This document shows, in pieces, positions 40,501-53,800 of a DNA stretch of 64,000 nucleotides (positions are counted from its first letter, which is position 1; each line of letters opens with the position of its first letter). The stretch is from Atrichornis clamosus (taxonomy: Eukaryota > Chordata > Aves > Passeriformes > Menuridae). The notes beneath the pieces are model-generated. The model did not search any database. It had not been told where the DNA came from and worked only from the letters and a program-made list of their open reading frames with translations. The stretch spans positions 62,001-126,000 of the forward strand of contig WBMZ01000230.1 of the NCBI GenBank assembly GCA_013400975.1. The letters run 5' to 3'. The position numbers and the translations under genes were made by a program.

Positions 40501-43500
40501 AAAGCAATTGGGACTTTTAATTAAAGATCCATTCTCATGTCAACCCTGAAGTCCAGAATCTTAAAAAGAAGCTTAATTAAATTTTTTAAAAAATCACAGA
40601 AATTTCTCTGTCAAAACCTTTTTAAAAATATATATAATGTGAAAAGATCCTACCTATACTGGAAAAGAACATACAATCTCTAGGAAGGCTGAACACTTGA
40701 GCGGACATTCTGGTCAAGAGTTTTACAAAAGAATGAAGGATTAATCCAAATGTTTTTAAAACAAGAAACTTGCTTATTTTACTGCCAACTACTCTAAAAA
40801 GAGTATGCTTCTGTAAGGCTACAACATTAAAGGCACAGTCTGCTCTGCTAAGGGCTCCAACCACAACCGTATGATGACTGTCAAAAGGACTTGTCAAGGG
40901 CTATGTCAAAACATAGCCAAAAGGAGAGGCAAATGCCAGGAGTTGGTCTGAGATAGGGAAGGATCAGAAGGCAGGTCATTAGTATTAAGCACCCATGTTT
41001 GGGGGTCCTGCTTTTTCTTCCAAGTGACTGATTTACTTGAAAATACTTAGGATTTCCATTACAATTTTCACTTGAGGATCTGAAAGCTCAATAGATATGA
41101 CAAAATTTCTCTTAACAAGAGATGATTGGTAGAGTGTGAAAAATCAAAAAAAGCAAAAGAGCTCATATCAAAGATAAGTCTGTGACACAGCTGGTGCCAG
41201 AGGACCCCAAAATAATGACTGCAAAGCTACTGCAAGCCAAGACTGGTACCTGACACTTGCTTCCTTCTTTAGAAAAATTTCTTTCAGATTTAAGTGGCTT
41301 TTTGTGACAATTTTAAGGTTCATATGATCAATAAAGTTAACAAAGATATCAAAGTTTGGCACACTGATCAGAATACGAGTTACAACAACAAAAAGGGTGC
41401 ATTATCTGACTATTAATCCTCTGCTTTGAGAACGCAAACTACTTTAATTTCAGATGTATTTCAGGTTGAAGTTATGATCACTTGATATGAAAGTCTTCTG
41501 AGACTTATTCTGTACTAATTTTTTTTTAAATTCTCACAGCATTCTTCTGAAAAAGGCCCACCTTGTTAACTTAGATGATGTAAAATCTGTAGCCACCATC
41601 GGCTACAGATTTTACAATTTTACTACTAAACACAAAGCAACAACATAAACAGAAATCAGACCTAGTAATTTCCTTGTTCTGCTTCAGTGACTATATTTGG
41701 TAACCATATACTAACGTATTACCACTAGCAATTTCATGAGTTCATTCTCAGGTTTTGGAGTCTTTTAAACCATCTTTTGCAAGGGTTATCAGTTTGTTAT
41801 TCACAGCTTGACTCCTATAGTTCATGAAAGTACTTTTTATTTCACATGAAATGACAGATAACCCTCTCAATTGTAATAAACGAACAAAGGTGTCAAACTC
41901 CTTTTTAGTTATGGAATAATTCACATGTATGTCAAATGACAGAAGGAAACTAAAAGATACGAAGTTTAGTTTAGTTATGGAATAATTCACATGTATGTCA
42001 AATGACAGAAGGAAACTAAAAGATACGAAGTTTAGTTTAGTTATGGAATAATTCACATGTATGTCAAATGACAGAAGGAAACTAAAAGATACGAAGTTTA
42101 GTTTAGTTATGGAATAATTCACATGTATGTCAAATGACAGAAGGAAACTAAAAGATACGAAGTTTCAGTATGTCATTCAGATGTCGAAGTATGTCCCAAT
42201 GCATAAAACACCTCTACTTTTGTTCAATGTAGATAACTAAGATTACAAGATTGCCTACAAACGCTGTTCAGGAAAACAGAAATTTTTGCAGAGCTCTAAA
42301 GTTACCTGGAGAAAATTCAGTCTCTAAATAATTTTTTTCTCGTGCTTCCAGAATGAGGCAAGGAACTACTGCAAAGAACAGCAATTTTAAGATGCGCATA
42401 ATATGTAGATATCCATCACTTTGGATGCTCTAATAAGGCGCTTCATCTTTTTTCTGTATTTGTCAGGTAGTTTTGCCACAAAGTTACTCAATTCTCTTCT
42501 ACTTCTGCAATTATTTTTGTGAAATATTTTTATATTACCCAGTATTTCTCAAGCTTGTGAGATTATTAAATCAACATAAATTAAACTTTCATTGTGCAAT
42601 TCTGGCAGAAAGCAAATATACTGGAAAACCATTTTCAGAGTTCAGATAATCTTTCTTGTAGACCACTAAATACAGTTTCTTGATTTTGATATATTAATAC
42701 AGATTTTGATGTATTTCCTTGTTTTATCAGCCATATCAATCTGATGCAATCAGCACTGACTTGCTTGATTTTTCCCTAAACAAAACATACACACATACTA
42801 GAGAGAATTAAATATAATACTTCTCTAGCTTCCACATGGCTACATTCTCCTTTTCTTTTTGGGACTGCAGTGCTGTGACTTCTGACGATTCAGAATTGAC
42901 ATAAATACTTTCCAGTTAAGATATAAATCCTACTTTTTCCATTGTCACTGATGCTAATGAAATGAATTCTATTTTACTTACTCAAAAGAAAACTGCCTTG
43001 CTACAGGCATGAGAAATGTTTTACTACAAATTATGCTATGTGTATTGTCATGGTACATGACTTAATTATATAGAGTATTTTGTAAAAAATTCATTCTTAC
43101 ATCTGTACTTCTCTTCCAGAAGGCCCTTAGAAAGAGACATCAAGCCAATTTTCAGGGACTGCACTCGAATTTTTCCAGTTCGGCCACTGAAATTATAAAG
43201 ACAAGACAATTTAATACAGTTTCATTTATTTTCATTCCGACTCTAGCCTTTTAAAAAGTACAAAGACATGGGTGAGTTCTATTTTAAATATACTTCAGAT
43301 CTCAAAAACAAAATTAACACTACAAATCACATTAAGAATTCTTCCCTTACAAAAGCTCAGCTTGCCTTTCAAGCAGTTTACATGTCAAAACAGTTTGTAT
43401 TACTACAAAAGAGCAGACATTTAAGCTTTTTAAAGTTCTCAAAGTGATTTATTAATGTGATATACACAGAAAAAAAATACATGAGCACACAGCAGGTAAG

Positions 43501-44818
43501 ACTATTACTCTGTGTGAAACACAAGGACTGTAATATAAAACCAAGTTTTCATATCACAGTAATTAATTCTTTTTTTTCCCTTTTTTTTTTCCTTTTACGT
43601 TCAAAATGTTCTGACATACACGTAATATTGGGACATAAACAGGTAATCACATGCCCTAATTCAGTGATGTGGAACTCTCATTCTTTTTAAGCATTGTAAC
43701 TTCAGGCTTATCTTGTCCAGCATGAAAAAACTATATCCAGACCTAAAAGGCAACTTAAGAACAGATATGTGGATACCAAAGCAAGTAATGTTAAGCCTGC
43801 AAGACAAATGCTGTTCAAAAAGACACACATCCAAAAAACCCAGCTTACACGAAAAAGGACAATTTTAAAGTTCAAGAGATCAGTGCAGAAACATATTCTT
43901 AAAAATTATTTCTTCTTTCAAAAACCAAAAGCATGACACTATTTGTCTTTAAATGAGATGTGGCCAAAACTAAACATCAGAATAGTTAAACTGTGTATAT
44001 TTCACATGTAAGGTTAGCTCAGTCTTTCACCACCAAGTATTACTAAATTTAATATCACCTCAAACCTTACTTTGGTCCCTTCTGTCACACAGAAGGTGAT
44101 ATATACTTTAATTACTTCTGGAGTGGTTATTACGTATCTCTTTCTATCCTATCCATTCAGCATATGGTCTGCTGTCTAATCTACTTCACAAATGTTGTGC
44201 TGAATACAAAATTATTAATTTACTCATGGGTTCTTGATAAATTAGCTAAGCAACTTTAAAATATTAATACATTTTTCTTCACAACCATCATCTAATCTAG
44301 TAAGACTAGACAGCAGTATCTTCATTCCATAAGCTTGAACAGAGGTACAGAGAAATTATTGCCAAATTAATCAAAAACATCCATTCCTTTTACTGCCTAG
44401 TTGGAAAATCAGGACCCAATTTTCCAGAATATTATAAAAGTGCCACCTATTTTATATATTCAAGCTTAGCTTCAAATTACCTCTTTCAATCACAGACACT
44501 ATATCATTAAGGCATACCTTGCCATCTAAATGGCTCATTTTGCACCTTGATAAAGTTATTTCCCTATTCTTTCCTCTGTAGGGTTGTTTGTGTTTTAAAT
44601 TTATATTCATCCAAAAAAAAAAAGTAAAAAATGCTGAACATTCATTTGGGTTTGATTTAACTCAAGACTGACTACATAATTTGTTTATTAAAGACAGAGG
44701 TTGAGACTTTGTGGCTAAAATACCAGGGCACATTATGTCCAGGCTTCAAGCTTCTCCTGATCTCAGGAGATTTCTGAAGGGTCTGTGAAAAACTTCCTGC
44801 ACACAAAAAGCACTGTAA

Positions 44819-44851
<33 letters not shown>

Positions 44852-47800
44852 CAGAGTAAATAAAACCAACACACCAAAACCACATGCCACACACACTCCC
44901 TCTCTCTCCCTCCAAACCTATAGACTTTGTAGCCCTGATATTTCCAAGTCAATAGCTTACATTTTCACAGCTTACTGAGTCACAAAACCACTGAGATCGG
45001 GAGGGCCCTCCAGAGATTATCTAGACCAATGCCCCTGCTCAGTCAGGTAGAGCAGGTGTTCCTGGATCATATCCCACCATTTCAGTATCTTCAAGGATGG
45101 AGACTGCACAGCTTCTCTGAGCAATCTGTGGCACTGTTTGATCACTCTCACATGAAAAACATCTTTTTCTCATCCGTTTAAGCGAAATTTCCTGTCCTGT
45201 CACTGGACACCACTGAGAAGAGCTTGGCTACATCTTGCCTTCTGCTCCCATTGGGTATTTATGCACATTGATAAGATCACCCTGAAATTTCTCTTCTCCA
45301 GGTTGCAAAGTCCCACCTCTCTCAGCCTCTCCTGATATATCAGTTATACCAAGGCCTTAATCATCTTCATGATACTTCACTGGACTTACTCCAGTTTTTC
45401 CATGTCTCTTTTGTGCTGGGGAGCCCAGAACTGGAGCCAGCACTCCAGATGTGCCTCACAGTGCCTAACAGAAGGGCAGGATCACCTCCCTTGACCTGAT
45501 GGGAGACTGTTAGGCTTCTTTGCCATAAGCCTGCATTGCTGGCACAAGTTCAACTTGGTGTCCACCAGGACTTTCAGGGCCCTTCCTGCAAAGCTGCTGA
45601 CCAGTCATCTCCCAGTCTGTATTGGCATATGGGGTTATTCCTCCTTAGAGAAAGGACCTGGTACTTCCCTTCACTGAACTTCATGAGATTCCTGTTGTTC
45701 CCTTTCTCTGATCCGTCAAGGCACTTCTGAATGGCAGCACAACTATCTAATTGTCCTACATGTACAAACATCTAAGAATGTTCAGAAAGGTTCAGGAAAC
45801 TTTTTAATGCCTGAATTCATAAAAATTTATGGGTCACGTATGCCACAAATCTCAGCACACTATTCAGACTCACTACAGCAATACAAGCATGCTTCTCGTC
45901 ACAAAATCAATTGATAAGGCCACTCTAAGCAGCTCAGATTTTTTTTGCTCTGATCCTGATGAAGGGGAACCTGAATCTATTCTTTTCTCTAAGTAACTTC
46001 CTAACACAGAGTTAGGATCCAAAACTTGTCTGACAGGCAAACACAGTCTATACCATAGTCAAAACAGTGGCCTGTGAAACCTGTAAATTATAAATGTACT
46101 AATCAGGATATAATTAATACTAAATCGCTGAATGTAAGTGTGAAAAACTACTGTTTACCAACAATGGTATGTAAGTATTCTGTAGCATTGTGATGGCATA
46201 AACAGACATAATATATAAGCATTTTATCTAAGTATGTGAATGCCAAAGGGACAACCAGTGATGGGCACAGCTGCATAGAGTTAGATAACAAAAAATTGTC
46301 AGACAGGCAACAAGATTAAATACAAGAGATTGTAAACAGGAATACACAATAAAGATGGCTGAAAAACCATCAGAAAACAAGGTTACAATATGAAGTTCAG
46401 AGGAACCCTATGTCCCTGGGGGAAGAGGGACAACAGCATAAAAACATCAGGTATCAGCAAGGAAAACTAGAGAATGAAGATGAGCCCAGTGCAGTTCAGC
46501 CTTCTGTTGCCACAGAGCTCTCAAGCCCAGACAACAGTAACACTGCCACTAAGGACTACCACGGACTGCAGCTATCCGTTACTTACACAGCCCAGGAACA
46601 GAAGGCAGCCTTGTTAGATCAGTGAAGGCCACCACAGATGCCTCCCCTTGGTCACCCACAGACAAGTCAGACAAAGGAGCTCAATTTCCTGCCTTACAGA
46701 GGGCCACATCCTTCCCACAGCCTTCTTACTATTATCACAGCCTGTTAAGCTGCTCCCACTGAGTGCTCCATGAATCCAAAGAGCTATCATAAACATAGGG
46801 GAAGCAACTGGAGTGCATGCAGAAAACTCCCATCAGCTACTGTCAAAACCAGGGCATGAAGTTAAGGCTGACTGAGCAGGTATCTCATTCTCATTCCTCA
46901 GAAGTTCAGATTTTACTGAAATGAACAGTAAGGCCTAGGATATTAACTCAGCCTGGTGTTAGAATCTGCCAGGTGTACGAGTGCAACGATAAATAACGAA
47001 GTTGTAATTCTCTGGGGAAAGATTGGGCCACAGAGAATGATCACGAAAGACAGCTTTGATCATACAGAAAATGTCAGCAGAGATACCACAGACACCCTCC
47101 CTAGACTAATGTACTAAAGAAATTTAATTTAAAAGAAGGCATTATCAAAAGTATCCTAACATTAAAAAAAAAAGTAAGAAAATTTAAAAGTTGAAATACA
47201 GAAAGTCAGATAAGCATTGCAACACATTAAAACAGTGCATATAAAAGTTTCTTTATGGGTAATTCTGATTGAAATGAGCCATCACCCTGAATCAGTACAT
47301 ATAGAAACAACTCATTTCAAGGGGTGTTAAGTTATTCCATTAGTACTGAAAGCCATCAGTCCTTTTTACATAAATGATGTCTGGAGATTTCAACAAATTT
47401 GACAGTCCAAACGAAAAAAATAGCAGCTATTGTTTTTGGATGCTTTAAACACAGGCCTAGCCAAATGATGTTATAGAGCAAAAAATTTCCTTCACAGTTC
47501 TCATTGTAAGTATTAATATATTTAGCTTTAATTTCATAAAAAAAGTGGACTAGCCAAAACAAAGAATTTTAAGTTTGGAAAATGTTTTTAAGGGCAGATG
47601 TTCCTGTCTGAACAACCTTTAAGTCCTTGAAGTAGTAAAAGTCACTGAGTAATTTTAATGTGTCTCTCCTCGGCTCAGAATGAATCATTCCTGATGTGTC
47701 AGAAAATACCAGAACACAACAGACCTTTTCTAAAAATAAATTGGTTCTTTTTAAGGGCCAAAGACATTTGCAGGTTAAGTCTGAAGACCTACTCAGTTTG

Positions 47801-50800
47801 CCATTAATCTGTGAATCTGTAATTAAATCTCAGGTTAACAGCATGTCAGTAACAGATGCTTTTTGTAAGCAACTTAACAACTTGAACCATTGTATATGTG
47901 TTACACCAATACAATACATACAATGGAAATGACAAGACACAAATTAGCTCTTTCATAAAGGCCAATTTAGAAAACAAAACCAAAAAAATCCAGCTTAAAA
48001 TCAGTGCCTGGTCTTTTAGCATTTCTTTTTCTTCCTAGAGTGAATTTGAAAGGAGAACAAGGAAACACACTGTAAAAGGTAATTTTCTCTTAGTAAACCT
48101 TCATCCTCTATTTTTCAAAGTTTGAATAAAGATTAAAGTATTTAATGAGCTTGAAGAATTATCTACACTAAGTTTTCAACATAATAGTCCAGGGAAAATG
48201 GGAGAAACAAGAAATGTTATTGAAAGAAAGGTTTGCTGCTTACTAAGTGTGTTTTAAATATGAACAGAATAAAAAACTGACTTCTAACTGAAGTTAGGAA
48301 GCAAAGGTAAGCTAAAGGAAATATAATAGATTTGTGTTCAGTCTGGAAGAAAACAAAACCCAACCAGTACAAACAAAACCCAACACAACTACAAAAAATT
48401 CTCTGACATTATTAAGTCTCTCATTCTAAATTGCCAATAACATTTAAGTCAAGCAACCCACTTGATCTACTTCTCTACTTGCAAGTGATGTGTTTGTTCA
48501 CTCACAACACAGTGAATAATAAATTCTTCCTGCAAAATAAAAATAATTGCAGGAAGAAGTCCCAGTCAATATTTGATTGACTGTCTAATTTTCCATCAAT
48601 AATGATGAGGAGTCCAACTAACAGAAATGTTACAATATTTAATAGCAATGTTTGAATGCCAAAGCACAAGTAGCCAGTACATACATGATAAATGGTTCTA
48701 TGTACTCTGTTCCCTCCTTCCCTCTCCCTTAAAACCAAAATAAAGTTAAATATCTATGAAGTATAGAACTGGTATGTAACCCTCTGAGGAGAAAAAAGCA
48801 AAAAGCTATGAACTATTAGAATTTGGCACTGAGTGAACATATTGAGGACAATGCATACATCTACAAGTAACAGCTCTCTTTTGCAAAGCCAGGTGTAAGA
48901 ATTTATCCCTAGACAAGAAATACTTTTGCTCTTTTCAACTTCAATTGGGAGAAAGAAAACAAATTTTGTAACCAACATCACGGAGCTTGAAAATTCTGAT
49001 TTGTAATTCTGTGTATAGCTCTGAACTAAAGCACCTATTCAATCAGACACACTGAAGTGACCACAATATGTACTGCACTACTGTATCTTTAGTCAGCTTC
49101 AGAAGAGTCCTGAAATGCCTTTGCTGAAGCAATGAAAGGAGACACACTATAGGGCACAGAGAAGGGGATGGAAACCAAGTCTTTCCCCGGTTTTTACTAG
49201 GGAAGGGAGATAAGAATAGTGAATGCCACAAAGAAAAATAAGCAACAAACTCGACTCAAAAGCACAACTAAATTGAAGCAGATTGCTTGTAGGTCACGCA
49301 GGCTGACACAGGACAGGGTAGAGAGGGCAGAGTTCAATTTCCAGTAGAGGAAAGAAGGGACGAGGGGCTCAGGAACCACACGGGGCTGCTGCAGCAGGCT
49401 TTTTTATGCTTTGTGCTACTCAGTTCTCTCCCTGGAAATAATACATGTGTATTTAAATAAACCCATGAGCTCTTACTGTAAGCATTCCAAAACATTCTTG
49501 AGGCAAACCTGCAATCCCCTTGGGAAATACAGCTTTGCTGCCAGGACCAGGGCAGATGGACCACGTAACACCAGACCCCAGAACTGACCCATGGCAGGAA
49601 TTGAGCCAGGACTAGGACACTGCTGACCCTCCAAAATCAGACAGGCTTTAGTGCTGAGATCAGAGCAGCCTCCACTCAACAGAGGACTCAGGGCAGGGAG
49701 CTCAGCCAGGATTATGGCACACAAGTAAGTAAGTGCAAAATACATGAAAAAACCATCCCCACCTTAGGCAGAAAGAGAATCTGATATGAATGGCACGCAA
49801 TCTGGGAACTTTGGAACATTCACAGTAGAACACAACTAAAGCAGTGCTCTAGCTCCCTACTCACACAGACATTTCTTGAAATTCTTTCAATGTTTCTTCG
49901 GTAGTACTATAAAAGCAGTGTAATCTTAGTTTCTTAGTTCAGTGTGTCTGAGCAGGACACCATAAGAAACATCTCATTGCAAGCAACTGCACTTTCATTA
50001 CTGAGTCAAAAATATCAAAAGAAAACTTTTTCTTAAAGAAATTTTTAAGGCTTTGTAATTTTTCTATTATGTACACTTTCTGAAGCAAGTAACTCAGAAA
50101 AAAATATACAAGAGTTCTATAAGTCTAGTATTTTTGATAAGTCACATGTGCAAAAATTACCAATTCTGTCTCCATGATTCATACCCTCTTAATACCACAT
50201 TGAATTCCTGGGGTACATACTGTGACTAAAAACTTTTTACTTACCTATCATACACATTGAGTAGCCAGTTAAGACACATGTCTACACAGAGAGGAACATT
50301 CACCATATCTTTGTGTTTCTCTTCAAGTCCACTGTAGATGGTGGTGAGACAGCTGATCACATCCTGAACACCAATCAGCTGATCATTTTGACTCAACTTG
50401 TGCTGTTTGAAAACTTCACTTGTTGTGTTCAGGTCCAATAGGTCCACTAATAGGTGATAAAAAAAAAAAAAAACAAAACAACAAACCAAAAAGAAAGAAA
50501 AAAAGAAGAAAGTGTGTATATAGATGCCTGAGCTCCGCACTGACAATACTTGTTCGTGTGCACATTGTAGCAAACACTGCAGACAATTAACTAACTAGCT
50601 TTCATTTAGTAACAAATTCATTATAGTGACAAACCATTCTCTCTGACAAGTCGACAGCATTTTGGTACTATATAGTTTTAAAAAATAGAATAAGAACATC
50701 ATAATGGCACTGCACACCTCAGAACAACATTAAAATAGCAGCTGAAGTAGTCTGTGTAATTAGAGGATTCTAATTTCAGATGTACACACACAGAATCCAC

Positions 50801-53800
50801 TAGGCTTAAAGGACACTTCACATTTACCATAAAGTAGAATCCTATAAAATGACTATCACTTTTGATTAAATGTAAAGCAAAGCAAATTCTTAGGTAAGAA
50901 TTCTCTCTTAAAGGCAGTAAGAATGTACTGAGGCCTGACTAACTGAATAGCTAACTTAGGGTTAAAAAGAAAGCAGGGAAAGGGACACAGGAAGATAATT
51001 TATTGTAGTTTTACAGAACACTAAATGTTATGCTTTCTTGAAAAATATTCTGATCTCCTTTATTATAGAATTTTTTCTATAAGCAATTGGTGATGCAATG
51101 AGTATCTTATAGGGGAGAAAGGGTTTTGCTCTCAAATCCATCCAAGTTGTGATTGTGAAAATCTGGGTTTTGCATGGTGAAAATAAAGGGGCTATCAATG
51201 AGTTCTTCTAACTCCTTTAGCAAAAGGAAGTGGAGAAGAGGAAACATAATTGCATAATTCTCAGTGACTGTTTTTTACAGAACTGAGGACTTTATGTAAA
51301 AAAAAAAGTTGCAATGTATTAGTATGCTTGCTACAATACACATAACATGAAGTATATTTCAAGCTTATAATGAGCTATTTGTGAAGAGTAAGTAACACAT
51401 TTGCACTATAAATGCCATCTCTCAAAGAAAAATAAAGTCAACATGACAATCTCCGATGTCTTGTGAATTGATCTACACCAAAAATCAGAATGAATCATAG
51501 AATCACAAAATTACTTTTGTTGGAAGGAACCTTAAGGAACATCTAGTTCCAAAACCGTGCCATGGGCAGGGACACCTCCCACTAGACCAGGTTGCTGAGG
51601 GGCGCAGCGAAGCGGGCTTTTAACACTGCCAGGGATGGAGCATCCACAACTTCTCTGGGCAATCTCTGCCAGTGTCTCACCACCCTCACAGTAAAGCATT
51701 TCTTCCTAATATCTAACCTAAATGTCTCCTCTTATAGTTTAAAACCATTCTCCCTTGTCCTATCACTATCTGTTCATGTAAAAAGTTACTCTCCCCAATT
51801 TTTATAAGACCCCATTAGGTACTGAAAGGCTACTATAAGATATCCCTGGAGCCTTCTCTTCTCCAGGATGAGCAACCTCAGCTCTCTCAGCTTTTCCTCA
51901 CAGGAGAGGTGCTCCATCCCCCAGTCTTCTCCACTGCCCGGCTCAGGACCTGCTCCAACCTGTCTTGTGCTGAGGACCCCAGATCTGGAAGCAGTTTCCA
52001 GGTGGGGTCTCGCAAGAGCAGAGGGAGAGAATAACCATGTTAAATAAGGACCCCAGAAAGGCAGCCTGTGCAAATTGGGTAAGTCTGTCTGGACTGGAAA
52101 ACAAGTACAGCAGAAAAAGAAGCAGGAGCAAGACAACTTTAATCACTATGAGCAAATCTGTCAAGAACTCCATGATCATCTACCAAAAGAAGGTCACATT
52201 CCCAATCCTTTTTCCCCTATCCACCTCTCCTCACATCTTGGTAAAGTGAGAAAGAGTACCTCGTAGCCCTTGCTTTTCCTCTCCCGCATTAATATTGGTA
52301 CATTTCATTCTAACGTTACAGCATCGGATTTGCAGGGGTTTACATTTGTTTGTTTTTAATTTTCGTTTTTGTTTGTTTGGGGATATTTTAAGCCCATCTC
52401 TTGGGCTTGCAAACAAATGCCAGCCATGTATTTATCAAAGAGGCAGACTGGTAATTGCAGCAAAACACCTTGCCACTAGTTTGACCTGAGGTAGCCGAAG
52501 TGTTTGGCAATACACTCACTGCAGCATAATCTTCTACAGCAGCTGGAAAGTATGTGATATACTGGAAAAGGCTCAAAGGCATATTCAGAAACAACATGAA
52601 CCCACAAACAGTTCACAATGCAACTCTGACTACTTTTTTGAGCAGTAGAGTGAGGTGAAGCCAAGTGAAGCTAACCTGCTACCCAAACAAATAAATACTG
52701 AACTCGGGAGATGGACACTTTTCACGCTTTCCCTTCATGACTTCAAAAACCTTCATGAAAAAGAAAACCCCATCAAAATTAATGCAACAGTTTGTTGGTT
52801 TTGTTTTGGTGTTAGCTTTTGTTTTAGGTTTGGGTTGTGAGGGTTTCTTGCTTGTTTGGTTGGGGATTTTTGTGTTTTCTGCTTATTTTGCAACCTGTTT
52901 CTGTAAGGTACTTAATGATCGGCTAAAAGCAGGTAAGAAGCTTCATAAAACAGACTGACAGCACCCAAAACTTGCTCTTTTTAAAGCCAGTGAAAACTCA
53001 GCTTTGGAATGCCAGAAGGTTGTAGTCTTTCAGTTTGTCTTAACATAACCATCCTTGCACTGGAAATGGCAATTCAACAGACACAAAGCCTGCTAACTTC
53101 ACATCTTGATCTTCTGGCATTAAGATCTCACAATCACATTTCTGCCAAAGCATTCCAGAGGGACCTGGGAGAGGTACTTTCAGTATTTTTGTACTAAAGA
53201 AAACTCTGATGCTACACTAATGCAAATTAAGCCAAACTTACACTTTTGGATTACACCATTCATGGAGAACAACCAGAGGAGATTATTTCCATCCCTACTT
53301 ACTTCAGCACTCACCTGGCTGAATAAAATTTGGGACAGGCAGTTATCCTGTCATGCCATTTCTGGCATGACGCCTACACAGCTTTTGATGCATTTCTGCA
53401 GTACCATTCTGCATCTGCTCAAATATGCTGAATGACCAATCCTCCTTTTAGCCAACCAATGGGCAGAAGGGCCATTCCTTCCCTTTCTGCAGTAAGGAGA
53501 CTTTCCCAAAGAAAATAGAAACCTTATCACTCAGCACTGTGCAGATGTGACTGACTCAGGAGCAAGTAACTAACACACAGCTGCTAATGGCAAATTGGAG
53601 GCTACTGTAACCCCATGGGACACAGGCATTACTGTGGAGCTTTTGTATTAAAAAGACCTTGCAAATGACTGCAGTTCTGCAAAGAGACTGCACTGAAGGA
53701 AGTGCTCACAGCTCTCACTTTTAGTCCTGTGTATCTAAATGTTCCATTTCTTCACCTTGTGTGGTTGATATTCCTACTAACATTCTTAAATTTTCAATCA

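Larger units (their letters stand above)
36119..43100 (-). other. UTRN intron between exons 66 and 67 (7.0 kb)
   Basis: Contains a long CR1 copy (36353-37605), a perfect hairpin (41579-41616) and a perfect 66-bp tandem repeat (41904-42165). The remaining sequence is AT-rich, with short ORFs (for example 38564-38938 plus and 38707-39111 minus) that match nothing I know. Confidence 0.7.
43187..50244 (-). other. UTRN intron between exons 65 and 66 (7.1 kb)
   Basis: Contains an (AT)13 microsatellite (44819-44844) and a CR1 copy (44975-45770). The segments 46250-47100 and 49040-49800 are somewhat GC-richer than the rest, but I cannot assign them. No other exon is seen. Confidence 0.7.

Noticed and set aside
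41579..41616. Hairpin considered as a microRNA precursor
   Set aside because: At 38 nt with a 6-nt loop it is too short for a Drosha/Dicer substrate.
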